Counted from the first letter of the stretch, positions 43,815 through 56,589 are shown. The stretch: 64,000 nucleotides of DNA from Pteria penguin (GCA_035048485.1 CM068587.1:35089316-35153315); one strand, 5' to 3'. Translations and numbers: made by a program. Notes: generated by a model from the sequence alone, not told the origin.

Positions 43815-45955
43815 GGGTTAATCGTTTCAAATAGCAAAACCTTGACTACGTCAATACTATTGAATATATATATATATACGTGTTCATGCACAGATAAAAT
43901 TTGAAACACTTGTGAAATTTGATTATACTTATTAAAATATCAATATTTGTTCATCAGCCATGTGTTTTAGCTCGGATATATATATATTCTAAATTTTCTA
44001 AGCGAATGAAGAGGGAAAATCTTACACAAAGCTTGAAAGGCTTGAAAGCTTCAGTGTGACGTCACCCGAGTAATAGCCTTTATTAGTCGTATAAATGCAA
44101 TTTTAATGAGAAAAGTTGCTGAATTAACACATATCATTAAATGGCAAGTCCCATATTAAAGTACGATAAATACAAAATAGGAAAGGGAGAGTTATGACAA
44201 TAATCATAACTCCAATGTTTTGTATGCTTGAATATGTAATGTGTTTATTGTACGTATATTATTGATGTTTTGTAAATACACGTATATACATTACAAAATA
44301 CGTTTCAAAATAAATGAATTGAATTGAATTGAAACTTTCTATGTGCATCATATTGTATCAAAAATGCATTTGAAACATGATCTATTCAAAGGTGTCAATT
44401 TGTCAAAGGAGCACAAAGTTTGCCGCCGTTTTCAACTAAATTGTTATTTCACATAGCTAACATGTACAAAAAGGATATCAAGACAGCAGGCACTTTACCA
44501 ACAATATGCGAAAAAAAAACTCCTATTACAACAAATGATAGTTTTTACCTTACCTGGAATGAAAGAAGGCCGGTACAGAGGGTGATTTGTAATGAATCAA
44601 ATAAGACATAATGATGCTTTATATGGAAAATTTTCCAATGCTGCGATCGATGCTTACGTAGTATCAATTTTCACCCAATCAGACGCTCAGAAAAATATGA
44701 ACCCTGCAGCATAGCAAAATAGTTCCATAGTGTTTTTCTGTTTTTATTCTTTGAGTAAACATATTTGTTTATTTTATATTGTTTATCTGACTTTTTGGTA
44801 TTAATAGAAATGGTCTTTAACACAGTACGTGTCACAATATCACAGAATCAATGTAGACAAGAAACGAAAAGAAAAAAATATATATATATCATGTGTTTGT
44901 CAGCCAAAGTTTATATCATAAGTCAAATTAGATTCTGTCAGACATATTTGTATATTTGAAATATATAATAAGTAATATAAATAAATATATGATAAATAAT
45001 ATAAATATATGATAAACATATTTGAAATATATAATAAGTATATGCCGACAACCAGCAGCAAGAGAGTGTTCTTGATGTTGCTAATTGTTGATATAATGAC
45101 AACATTAAATAAAATCTCGAGATATAAATTTTAAAGAAAAAACATCCTTAAGAACAATTTTCTCGTAGTGCGATACAGAATATAAAAAGCAACTTATGGA
45201 TAAAATACATCCAGAGCATTCAGTGTATTCATATCATCAGTGTTCATGAATTACATGGGTTAATCATCATCAAATAGAATCAAATTAAATGGTTCGGAAT
45301 TTTTTACATGCAAAATGAGCTGTGCAATCAGTTCTAAATGTAAAGATTTTCGTTCTCAACTCTATCAGTTGAACTTTAAGCGAAATTCTATAATATATCG
45401 ATCAGCTTCAACGAAAAATCTTTGAGAACATATACAAAAAAAGAGTCAGTTTCCTTCTTTGATCAAGATTCTTAACTGAAATTAAAAAAGAAAAAAATTC
45501 AAGCCAAGGCATTGGTATGAGATATGTCTAAAGGTTACCATCCGCATACAATATGCTGTGATGCACGTTTTATTTGCAATAATTTTATCGCCTACTTGGA
45601 TGAGCATGAATCTACGTAAAATATTGCACCCGTTACGCTTGGTTTCACTTTTAAACCAAAAAATGTATATGGCTTCTCGCGAAAATTATATCTCGCCTAT
45701 ACATGTATTTTCAAAGTGATATGAACCCGAAAAAAGTAACGCGAAATTTAAATGTGCTGTATAGTATTTGGAAGATGTATGGGGATGCTTTATTTAGTTT
45801 CGTATAAAAATTCATTTCTTTTCTTAGAAATACGAAAATATGTGTTGTTGATGACCGTAATACCGAACTTGATAGTTGTACCATACTTGGCGGACATTCG
45901 AGACAAAAGGATGTACTTTCACCAGGCCCCTTGATTTCATCATCGTTTGATATTC
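43815..45955. other. No gene recognised
   Basis: AT-rich sequence. aatgaattgaattgaattga near 44313 is a short repeat, and 44940-45045 has repeated atataaataaatatatgata wording. The short ORF at 44420-44611 lacks an ATG and any known motif. Confidence 0.4.
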
Positions 45956-45960
45956 CTTTT

Positions 45961-46142
45961 CATGCGCGGATCCAGAAATTTTTGTCAGAGGGGGTCCAAC
46001 CAAAAAAGGTAAATTTTACTCTTAGAACAGGGGGGGTCCAACCCCCAAAATGCCCAAATATTACCTATTTTGGTAAAATTTTCGGATTCCAGGGGGGGGG
46101 GGGTCCAGACCCCCCTAACCCCCCCCTCTGTATCCGCGCATG
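45961..46142. mobile_element. MITE with catgcgcgga terminal inverted repeats
   Basis: It begins catgcgcggatccag and ends ctgtatccgcgcatg. Inside are G/C homopolymer runs and gggggtccaac repeated. 182 bp, non-coding. The flanks (ccttttc / ctttttat) may be a weak duplication. Confidence 0.85.
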
Positions 46143-46491
46143 CTTTTTATCTAATTACAACGTTATATTCCGCGAACGTCTGGATGAATTATGTTTACGG
46201 CTCTTTTGACCTAGTTTAATAGTATTTCTGGTATGTTTTGAAAAAAAAAGAACAGAGTCTCTAGATTGCAACCGTTATAAATTGTAATTACCTTTTGAGG
46301 AAGTCTTGTCACGTCACTGCCAGTAAAATGGTTTGTTCATGGTACACTTTTATTTTTATTTTATTATACGATTTAGTGTCATATCTGGAGAATAATTCAT
46401 CATGTGGTTTTCTGTAACATGAACGTAAAGTGGCTGTCCCACAGCGGAGGAATCAAAATACAATAATTTTTTCTTTCTTTAATGATTCAAT

Positions 46492-46715
46492 GAGACGGCG
46501 CAGCTCAATCAGTAGTGTGCTTATCTTGAGCCCGAGAGCTCCAGCGGAGACTTGTTTGTGATAAACTTTTCGGCTTAGACAGTGAAAACTGTGGTGTCGT
46601 GCCATGTTGGTCGTGTACCAAGTGTGGTTCTGTTGATAAAGTCAAAATCTAAGTGCCATTACACTGTCTATGTTAAATGAATTTTCCGCGTGGCGACGAC
46701 GTAAAAAAGCAACAA
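46492..46715 (+). mobile_element. SINE family A-like copy, decayed
   Basis: The head acggcgcagctcaatcagta is tRNA-like. The body has ttagacagtgaaaactgtgg, tgtcgtgccatgttgg and gataaagtcaaaatc; the tail is gacgacgtaaaaaagcaac with (aac)n. Confidence 0.6.
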
Positions 46716-47876
46716 CAACAACAGCCTCAACATCGACATATTCTTGATTCAAAGCCACTTTTGTTTAAAAAAGGATATCGTAAGATGTGTGAAATCAGAA
46801 ATGCGACAAAGAAATAAAATTATTAGAAATACGATCACCTGCTTGTTTTGTTGTCAATGGAAAAATGTAAATTTCAGCGATTTGAGGCTCGATGCACATA
46901 CACACATACATGTATATTTGATATTGAATGTCGACAGAAGACGGTAATTTGTTTCTAGTGCGAGTCATGGTGTGTGCTGTTCGTATAGGACATTGTGCAA
47001 TCATACTATTGTCTTATCTTAATTTTATTTCAAATAATTAAAAAAGAGTAAGCATAAGCTCTCTTTTAATTATTAGAGATTGAAAGCTAGCGAATGACAA
47101 TATGAATACATTTCAACTTTATTGTAATACCAATAATTTGTTTCTCGACATCGGCCATATTTTCAATTTGGCAATATCGCCTTTCACTGCTTTGATGACT
47201 AAATCACTGGATAGTTGCCTAGTGGTATTCAAACATTCTCTGGAAAAGTTTTTTCTTCCATAAAAGTAATAATAGAATGAATGTATCTGACAACAATGTA
47301 ACAGCGGTGAGACCAGGTGCCTGAGAGAAGAAAGAGTCTCCTGTTTTACTAGCTACATTCGCAACGAATACCTTAAAACATAGAGGGGGTTCAACATATT
47401 TAAGTACTGCACACAGGAGTTGAATATGACTAACAAAAGAAAGCAAACCGTCATATCCTAAAATCAAGGGTATAATAATTCCTGTATAGGAGTCATAAGT
47501 AAAACACCAATAGCAGTTTTAGCTCCTTTCCCTTACAATACATACAGAGAAATAAAGCATTCGTTTTTAATCTGTCTGAGCAATTATTATATTTTTTTTT
47601 CATTTTTAGTTTTCATCCTACTAAATACATGCATGTGTTCATGTTTACTGTATAATTATTTTTTTCTAGAGTTCGTATTTGTGTTTCAAATTGGAATTTG
47701 TATTTTTAATTGATTTGATTGTACTTTACGTTTGGCTAGAATATATATCTACAAATCTAAATTCAGCAGATCACAAGTTAACTCCTCAGCCGATGCCGGT
47801 ATCAATTCATTAATGGGAAGACTACGACATTGCGAATCAAGTGTCTTGTTTACGAAATTCCCACTGACCACAGTTT
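46716..47876. other. No gene recognised
   Basis: Only small frames. No domain, exon or repeat family was identified. Confidence 0.4.
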
Positions 47877-48078
47877 CTTTTTCTTGTTTTGGGGGCAGGC
47901 TTGGTGTAGTGGTTAAGCGCTTGGCTTGCGGCGCCGACGGTCCGGGTTCGATTCCCGGGTTGCGCCACTATGTTTAAGAGGTTGGTTACCTCCTGTTTCC
48001 ATGTCGCGATATAATTGAAAAATTGTTGAAAGCGACGTAAAACACCAGTCAACCAACCAACCAACTTTTTCTTGTTTT
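47877..48078 (+). mobile_element. SINE family B, full length, 14-bp target duplications
   Basis: The body is 47891-48064, with gggggcaggcttggtgtagt and gttaagcgcttggcttgcgg (A box region), B box, tail and (caac)n. The flank ctttttcttgtttt is identical on both sides (47877-47890 and 48065-48078). A recent insertion. Confidence 0.95.
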
Positions 48079-48129
48079 AATTCACTCGTATGGTAGCGTA
48101 GACGCACATGAATTTAGCTCCATAAAAAG

Positions 48130-48290
48130 GACCAACTGGTAGCAGTGAGAATCTATGCCGTAACGCAGGACAACGGTTTTAAATGTCTCATCCGAAAAAC
48201 AGGACTCCAACCAGCTACAGTTGAGACTCGAAGTCGAAACCGTTTGGCCATGAGCCAAGCACGCCACCGATTAATCTACCCTGGCATTAC
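48130..48290 (-). mobile_element. SINE family A-like copy, decayed, - strand
   Basis: Family wording on this strand: ggtagcagtgagaatctatg, atgtctcatccgaaaaacag, gactccaaccagctacag and a tRNA-like end around ggccatgagccaagcacgcc. Confidence 0.6.
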
Positions 48291-48676
48291 TGGTCACGGT
48301 GTTGACATCACCGTCCATCTCTTTCTAACTAGTGCTCTGTTATCATTGAGTCACGTACTCCACAACAAAGTAATTACACCATTCAAATATCGATTATTAT
48401 CGTTTTTGCTTCCATAAAACTTAACCGGGAAAAATATTTGAATGAAAATGTGTATAGCGCATAACGACTGATTTTTGCATAACTCCGTTACGGAGAAGTT
48501 CATTGCATTAAGCTTAGGCGAGAGATCATTGTATTAAAAAGAATATTTATTCAATAGTCCGTTGTATAAGATTGTTAGGGTTTTACCTAAGTGTATGGCT
48601 AGTTATATTCATCAGTGCATATCTTCACTGTATGTGTGTTCCCTATTTTTACTGAAATTTTACATGTTTCACGTCA

Positions 48677-48719
48677 GTCGGGCGCGCCTGAGCGGAAATC
48701 CGGGTCAGGCGCTCCCGAC
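48677..48719. other. GC-rich inverted repeat (hairpin)
   Basis: gtcgggcgcgcctgagc and gtcaggcgctcccgac pair almost perfectly around a 10-nt loop (ggaaatccgg). It is unusual in base composition for this AT-rich region. Confidence 0.75.
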
Positions 48720-48734
48720 TATTTTCACGTTTAC

Positions 48735-48746
48735 AACCCCCTCCCC

Positions 48747-48779
<33 letters not shown>

Positions 48780-48815
48780 TTTGGGGGGGGGGGTGTTTGT
48801 TTGTTTGTTTGTTTT
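48735..48815. repeat. G/T-only low-complexity tract
   Basis: tttgtttttgttttgttttg, a G run, then gtttgtttgtttgtttgttt. The reverse strand is A/C only. Confidence 0.9.
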
Positions 48816-48819
48816 TCGG

Positions 48820-49588
48820 ATTGTTGATCTTGCTGTTTTAAAGCGTCTTTTTTTCTCATGCTTCTGCAGTTCTTACCAGTCAGTCCTAATATTTAATTTT
48901 AATTCTTTATTTTACTGCTGCTCGATTAATTCCCCGCTACGTCCATGTTCTGATAACTGGTGTGTGCATACAATAATCTTCTTCTTTTTCACGTAATTTC
49001 CTTGTCGCTCAATTATTTTACCGCAGTATCCACCTTCTGATAATCGATGTAAATCTCCTCTGTATTTGCAATATTTAGTCTTCCTCTTTTCGCATAATTT
49101 TTTCGCCCTTAACTCGTGTCCATATCCTAGCGATTTTTTTTTTTCATGTGGGTGAATTTCACTCAAGATAGATGTTTCTTAGTTTAATACATAGATACGT
49201 AAACACGTATCCATGTATAGCGCTAAGGCAGTGTTTAATGACCTTGACCGAATGTCAAGGTCTTTTAAGCTAAACACTTGCATGGTGTCTGTCTGGGTCA
49301 TAACAATCTATCGGAAAAGTAATTTTATGAACTTTATAGGACAAGTTGTCTGTGGCTAGAAGATTTGTCATTAATTTGACCTTTAGTTATGCTCTCAAGG
49401 TTAGGGTTATAGTGGGCTAAGGCACTGGAATGTATTTGGTCATCATTGAAATGGCATCAGTTGTATCTGACCTGCCATTCGTTTAAAGAATGGTGACAAA
49501 CTGTGTGATTCTAATACATGTCCTCATATCTCATGACCTTGACTATAGGCGATATTCATTGTGGAATGTGGATTTATTTGGACATTAA
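48820..49588. other. No gene recognised
   Basis: The 84-codon frame 48912-49166 (- strand) has no domain. Contains gaccttgaccgaatgtcaag wording of a dispersed repeat near 49240. Confidence 0.35.
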
Positions 49589-49590
49589 CA

Positions 49591-49790
49591 ACTGATTGAT
49601 TGATTGATTGATTGATTATCGTTTTACGTCACTCCACGATTATTCCACGTATATGGTGACGGCATCTGCCTGATGCATTGCGTAGGAATTTTTACCTCAG
49701 CAACGGACCCACCCCAGGTATGACAGAACACAGGTATCGAACCCGGGACCTCTCGGTCACAAGCATAGCACCTCTCTACCCTAAAACTAT
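49591..49790 (-). mobile_element. SINE family A with an internal deletion, - strand
   Basis: The tail (gattgattgattgattgatt, ttttacgtcactccacgatt), body (gtgacggcatctgcctgatg, caacggacccaccc) and B box (tatcgaacccgggacctctc) are present. The central body between the two is shortened. Confidence 0.82.
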
Positions 49791-49794
49791 GAGA

Positions 49795-51765
49795 ACATAT
49801 TATGCAACGTGGGCGCTCGTTTTAAAAATCTTCCAGTCTCAATACATATATTTTCTAGGATCGTTAGATGAGAGTGATATTTCTCGCACCGGAGATCGAC
49901 TAATCCCGTTTTTATCAGTACTGGAAAATTCTATCCGGAACACTTTCTATCCTTCCGCGCGTCGTCTGCATTGTTTACAAACAAATGAAACATATTACAA
50001 CATATTAGATTTTGTGTGTTATCGTTAAATTTAATGTTGAAAAATCCTATCAAAATATAAAGTTTTTTCATGCATATCATGGTGTTTTATGTTATTGCGA
50101 TGGACTATCTTTTTATTCAATCAGTGATTCAGCCATCAAAGGGAGTAAACAAAAACATTAAAAATAGCTATAGCTTACATCGAGCTGCTGAGGTGCGAGA
50201 AAAATAATCAAGCACTAGTTTGAGTTCCAGATAGAAAAAGATCAGTCTCCGGCTGGATGAATCAACATATCTCAACTAGTGCTAGATTCTATTAATGTCA
50301 CCACTTTTATTGCGTAATCAATTATTTTGATCAACATATGGCCCCTGACTGACCTTTCTTGATGTAGACATCAAAAAGAAGGTCGTAACGTCTTGATACG
50401 ACGTCAACTGCAGATCGTTTAATTGACAGATAGATATCTGATTTTGTTAGATTCCTTTAAGGATATATCTATTTAATCCAACTTTTGCGTAATTTGGATC
50501 CAATCAATGCCACCATCTTCGATAACTGATGCGTCTTCGAGAAAAGTGCAAGATGCTACAAGACAAATATACAAAAGGTGATGGAGTGTATAGATGTAAG
50601 ACCTAGCTTCCAAAATCAAGCGAATACATGTATATGTTTGATGAAAACAATATTTTATTTTACCATCAACCTCAAATTGAAATTATACACACCATCCCGG
50701 CGAGATTTTTGATGAGGATGAAATTGATTTTTTATATTTTAGAATCCTGATACGATATCTTTCTGTTCACACATACTCGTGTATTAAGTAGAACAGAAGT
50801 AGGGATGAATTTATGACTTGGAAACGATTCCAAAAGCATGACATCCCCTCGAAATGCATTCTGATATGTATTTGACCTCTGACCTTAATTTTCTGAACTT
50901 AAAAATCAATAGCGTTGATCAACTCCCCATCAAACACATTTAGTTGTGTTATATCTGGTAACTTGGTGTTAGAGAGAAACTATTTATTGTATCACAATGT
51001 ATTTTAAAAACCCAAGAAATTAACACTGAAAATGCCAACTAAACCATATATTTATGTACACATGTATATTTATTTTTAACGATGTTTATCCAACAGAATT
51101 TACAATATTAAATGATATAAAGAGCAATATCACAAAAAAGGCCTCTCAGATTTGCGCCATATTACTTTGAAGTCACAATTGAAATTTAACGTCATAATGA
51201 AAATTCTAGTGACTGTTCGATATACGGCCCCTTACATATCTAAAATTGGGGGAAGGGATAAAATGTTTAAGTGTGGCATCTTTTTCTACGTGGGCTATGT
51301 CAGATGTTTTTTCAGTTTACTTGCCGAAAATGATTTGTCGACGTGTTCTAGGTAAAAATGACAAATATGACCATATTTTACAATGAATGGACAGTGTTTC
51401 ATTAAGTATCATATGGGATTATATTTATCTCTAATGTACTATCCATGAGATTTCAATCATGCTACATACCTATAAATACCTAGATCTCATTATAGGTAAA
51501 ACTCTTTAAATCGTAACAAAATTAATGAATTTTGCTTAAACTGTAATTAATAAATTCATCGATAGAAATAGAATGCGAAATATACTCAAAGTCTTTCCGT
51601 CGTGACCTCTGGTGAGTCACAATCACGAGTAGCAACAAGGTACAATCCTTTCATGTAACTGAATTACAGCGAAATATAGCAGACATTATTTAATATAACG
51701 ATTATTATGTGTCTGCCATTTTCATAACTCTAAGAGGATGCAAATAAGTATCAATGAAATTCGGT
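49795..51765. other. No gene recognised
   Basis: AT-rich sequence with no recognised motif. Short frames only. Confidence 0.4.
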
Positions 51766-51774
51766 GATTCAATA

Positions 51775-52880
51775 TCTGAGGCGCTGGGATAGGTCGTTGA
51801 ATATCTCGAGCAGCAAGATAAGTAATGCAACACTAGGTATATTGGAATGGATGATTATATAAAATAACACTGCGATAAATGATTCAGTATCGGTGTACTG
51901 GAGTAGGTGATTCCATATCAAGGCACCCAGATATAGATGGTTCAATAGAGCACTGGGATAGGTGATTCGCGTAATCGGTGATATCAGCATAAGGTCACTG
52001 AGATCGGTGACTCAATAGCAGGGCTCTCGCTGTGATCATGATTCTAAATCAGAGCACCGAGATTGATGACTCAATATCAGAGCACCGAGATAGATGACTC
52101 AATATCAGAGCGCCGAGATAGATGACTCAATATCAGGGGACCGAGATAGATGACTTAATATCAGAGCACCGAGATAGATAATTCAATATCAGGACACCGA
52201 GATAGATGACTTAATATCAGAGCACCGAGATAGATGACTCAATATCAGAGCGCCGAGATAGATGACTCAATATCAGGGGACCGAGATAGATGACTTAATA
52301 TCAGAGCACCGAGATAGATAATTCAATATCAGGACACCGAGATAGATGACTTAATATCAGAGCACCGAGATAGATGACTCAATGTCAGAGCACCGAGATT
52401 GATGACTCAATATCAGAGCACCGAGATAGATGACTCAATATCAGAGCACCGAGATAGATGACTCAATATCAGGGCACCGAGATAGATGACTCAATATAAG
52501 GGCACCGAGATAGATGACTCACTATCATGCCACCGAGATAGATGATTCAACGTCAGAGTACCGAGACAGATGACTCAAAATTAAGGCACCGAGATAGATG
52601 ACTATATCAGGGCACCGAGACAGATGACTCAGTACCAAAGAATCGAGATAAATGATTCAATATTAGGGCACCGAGACAGATGACTTAATATCAGGGCACC
52701 GAGATAGATGACTCAATATCAGGGCACCAAGATAGATGTCTCAATATTAGGGCGCCGAAATAGATGATTCAATATCAGGGCACTTAGATAAATGACTCAA
52801 TATCAGGGCACCGAGATAGATGACTCAATATCAGGGCACCGAGATAGATGATTCTACACGAGTAACTGGGATAGGTGATT
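51775..52880. repeat. Satellite array A, 28-bp unit
   Basis: The unit reads gatagatgactcaatatcag then agcaccga. It is most regular from about 52020 to 52850 and degenerate on both sides. There are about 30 copies with variants (gggg, gcgc, gaca). It contains TGACTCA in most copies. Confidence 0.95.
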
Positions 52881-55505
52881 CATAATCATAGTGATGGAAT
52901 AGGTGATTCGACATTAGAGCTTGACATAGGTGACCTAGGATTGGTGCACTGGAACAATGATAGGGCGACTCAATATGTCCGGACCGAGACAAGTGATTAC
53001 ATACCAGGGCCATGACAAAGGTATCTCAGTATCAGAGCAGTGGGATTGTACTGAGACAGGTGACTCAGTACAGGGGCATCAGGATTTTACCGAGATAGTT
53101 GAGTCAGTATCGGGCACTAGGATTGTACTGAGATAGATGACTCAGTATCGGTGCACTGGGATTATACTGAGATAGGTGACTCAGTATCGGTGCACTGGGA
53201 TTGTACTGAGATAGATGACTCAGTATCGGTGCAATGGGATTATACTGAGATAGGTGACTCAGTATCGGGGCACTAGGATTGTACTGAGATAGGTGACTCG
53301 GTATCGGTGCACTGGGATTATACTGAGATAGGTGACTCAGTATCGGGGCACTAGGATTGTACTGAGATAGGTGACTCAGTATCGGGGCACTGGGATTATA
53401 CTGAGATAGGTGACTCAGTATCGGGGCACTGGGATTATATTTGCCAATAAGTATTTTATTATGTAATCATATTATAGGATTTATGGCAGTTATAATAATA
53501 TAGATACAATTGATGCAATTGGCACTGAAATGCCAACAGATAGGCCAGAAAACTATTTTGTTTAGGAATTTATTTTTTGTTTTGCTTGCCGGCAACGAAA
53601 CATATACTGTAGAGATAATTTTATCCGTTGTCCGAATAAATATACGTCTGTGACTCAGTATCGGAGCACTGGGATTGTACTGAGATAAGTGACTCAGTAT
53701 CGGGCACTGGGATTGTACTGAGCTGGTGACTCAGTATCGGACACTGGGATTGTACTGAGATAGATGACTCAGTATCGGGCACTGGGATTATACTGAGATA
53801 GGTGACTCAATATCGGGGCACTGGGATTGTACTGAGCTGGTGACTCAGTATCGGTCACTGGGATTGTACTGAGATAGATGACTCAGTATCGGGCACTGGG
53901 ATTATACTGAGATAAGTGACTCAATATCGGGCACTGGGATTGTACTGAGATAAGTGACTCAATATCGGGCACTGGGATTGTACTGAGATTGGTGACTCAA
54001 TATCGGGCACTGGGATTGTACTGATATAGGTGATTCAGTATCGGGCACTGGAATTGTACTGAGCTGGTGAATCAGTATCGGGCACTGGGATTGTACTGAG
54101 CTGGTGACTCAGTATCGGGGCACTAGGATTGTACTGAGCTGGTGAATCAGTATCGGGCACTGGGAATGTATTGAGCTGGTGACTCAGTATCGGGCACTGG
54201 GATTATACTGAGATAGGTGACTCAGTATCGGACACTGGGATTGTACTGAGCTGGTGACTCAGTATCGGGCACTAGGATTGTACTGAGATAGGTGACTCAG
54301 TATCGGGGCACTAGGATTGTACTGAGCTGGTGAATCAGTATCGGGCACTGGGATTGTACTGAGATAGGTGACTCAGTATCGGGGCACTGGGATTATACTG
54401 AGATAGGTGACTCAGTATCGGGGCACTGGGATTATATTTGCCAATAAGTATTTTATTATGTAATCATATTATAGGAGTTATGGCAGTTATAATAATATAG
54501 ATACAATTGATGCAATTGGCACTGAAATGCCAACAGATAGGCCAGAAAACTATTTTGTTTAGGAATTTATTTTTTGTTTTGCTTGCCGGCAACGAAACAT
54601 ATACTGTAGAGATAATTTTATCCGTTGTCCGAATAAATATACGTCTGTGACTCAGTATCGGAGCACTGGGATTGTACTGAGATAAGTGACTCAGTATCGG
54701 GCACTGGGATTGTACTGAGCTGGTGACTCAGTATCGGACACTGGGATTGTACTGAGATAGATGACTCAGTATCGGGCACTGGGATTATACTGAGATAGGT
54801 GACTCAATATCGGGGCACTGGGATTGTACTGAGCTGGTGACTCAGTATCGGTCACTGGGATTGTACTGAGATAGATGACTCAGTATCGGGCACTGGGATT
54901 ATACTGAGATAAGTGACTCAATATCGGGCACTGGGATTGTACTGAGATAAGTGACTCAATATCAGGCACTGGGATTGTACTGAGATTGGTGACTCAATAT
55001 CGGGCACTGGGATTGTACTGAGATAGGTGATTCAGTATCGGGCACTGGGATTGTACTGAGCTGGTGAATCAGTATCGGGCACTGGGATTGTACTGAGCTG
55101 GTGACTCAGTATCGGGGCACTAGGATTGTACTGAGCTGGTGAATCAGTATCGGGCACTGGGAATGTACTGAGCTGGTGACTCAGTATCGGGCACTGGGAT
55201 TATACTGAGATAGGTGACTCAGTATCGGACACTGGGATTGTACTGAGCTGGTGACTCAGTATCGGGCACTAGGATTGTACTGAGATAGGTGACTCAGTAT
55301 CGGGGCACTAGGATTGTACTGAGCTGGTGAATCAGTATCGGGCACTGGGATTGTACTGAGATATGTGACTCAGTATCGGGGCACTAGGATTGTACTAAGA
55401 TAGGTGACTCAGTATCGGGGCACTAGGATTGTACTGAGATAGGTGACTCAGTATCGGGCACTGGGATTTTACTGAGATAAGTGAATCATTATCAGGACAC
55501 TAAGA
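52881..55505. repeat. Satellite array B, 36-39-bp unit, including a 997-bp tandem duplication
   Basis: The unit reads gataggtgactcagtatcgg then ggcactgggattgtactga (39 bp); gagctggtgac variants are shorter. A 205-bp non-repetitive insert (ttgccaataagtattttatt to gaataaatatacgtctg) occurs at 53441-53650 and again at 54438-54647. Copy-to-copy differences across this 997-bp unit are few. It covers about 2.6 kb. Confidence 0.95.
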
Positions 55506-55529
55506 CATGGGATTTAGTTTCAGACTTTC

Positions 55530-55606
55530 AGGTGTAGTTCAATCGGTGGCGTGTTGTGCTTTTGACTGAGAAGTCATGGGTTAGGGTCCCACACCTGACT
55601 AGTTGG
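55530..55606 (+). mobile_element. SINE family A head, split from its body
   Basis: tRNA-like head: caggtgtagttcaatcggtg, then gtcatgggttagggtcccac. The continuation of the SINE is at 56098 after 490 bp of low-complexity DNA. Confidence 0.7.
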
Positions 55607-55623
55607 TATATTATTACTACTAC

Positions 55624-55660
<37 letters not shown>

Positions 55661-55812
55661 TTGTTGGGGTTTTTATTATTTATTTATTTATTCATTATTC
55701 ACTATTCATTTTCTTATTTTCTTATTATCATTTTGTGTGTGTGTTTGGGTTTTTGGGGGGTTTTTTGTTTTTGTATTTTGTTTTTATTTTTGTGTTTGTA
55801 TTTGTTTTTGGG

Positions 55813-55878
<66 letters not shown>

Positions 55879-56097
55879 TTGTTGGGGTTTTTTTTATTAT
55901 TTATTTATTTATTTATTCATTTTTCATTTTCTTATTTCCTTATTTTATTATTATTATTTTGTGTGTTTGTTTAGGGTTTTTTTTTTTGTCTTGTTTTTGT
56001 TTTTGGGGGGGTTTTTTTGTTTTTGTTTTTGGGGTTTTTTTTATGTATTTTTTGTTTGTATTTGGTTTTTTTTACTTTTTTTTTGGGGGGGGGGGAG
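55607..56097. repeat. T/G-rich low-complexity block with (TTA)n and an internal 218-bp duplication
   Basis: The phrases (tta)n then ttgttggggttttt and ttatttatttattcat occur at about 55661 and 55879. The rest is T runs and G runs with almost no C. It sits inside a SINE. Confidence 0.92.
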
Positions 56098-56240
56098 GTT
56101 TAATGAGACAATACAAACCAAGATCCTGTGTTGTGGTTAGCATTGGTACCTCATAGGTCCTTCGTTGCTGTGGGATGTACTTTACTGAATAACATTTTGA
56201 CCTATATTTGCTTGCATTGTGTGGAATTATTGGTCTTGTT
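56098..56240 (+). mobile_element. SINE family A body, split from its head
   Basis: aatgagacaatacaaaccaa, gatcctgtgttgtggttagc and cattttgacctatatttgct match the family A body (atgagacagtaaaagccgag, ccccgtgtcgtggta). Confidence 0.7.
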
Positions 56241-56244
56241 GCCT

Positions 56245-56585
56245 CATTACGGAAACGAAATTTGATTCATAAAATGATTTCATATCAAACTTTATACGAG
56301 TAGGAATGTCCCATGTATTTCATTACCAGAAATATCGGTATATTGGTGGAACGTAATAAATCCCCAGCTTCATTATGTAAGTGACGTTTTGACTCTGGTA
56401 TAAATCAATATGTACTTATTAGACCATAAGTATCACTCCCATAATAGATTAACAAGTCTGAAAGCAACTCAGTAGATATGAGTTCGATTTCTCACCATGT
56501 CCATTTGTATGAGAAAGCTAGCCTTCTTATTTCTTCTTACAATATACGTGAATATTACAACGTTGCGTTGCATTGTATAATTTTA
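56245..56585. other. No gene recognised
   Basis: AT-rich unique sequence. Confidence 0.4.
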
Positions 56586-56589
56586 TTCT

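Noticed and set aside
55556..56156. Hydrophobic membrane-protein ORFs of Phe/Leu/Tyr/Cys
   Set aside because: They are translations of T/G-rich low-complexity DNA and (TTA)n.
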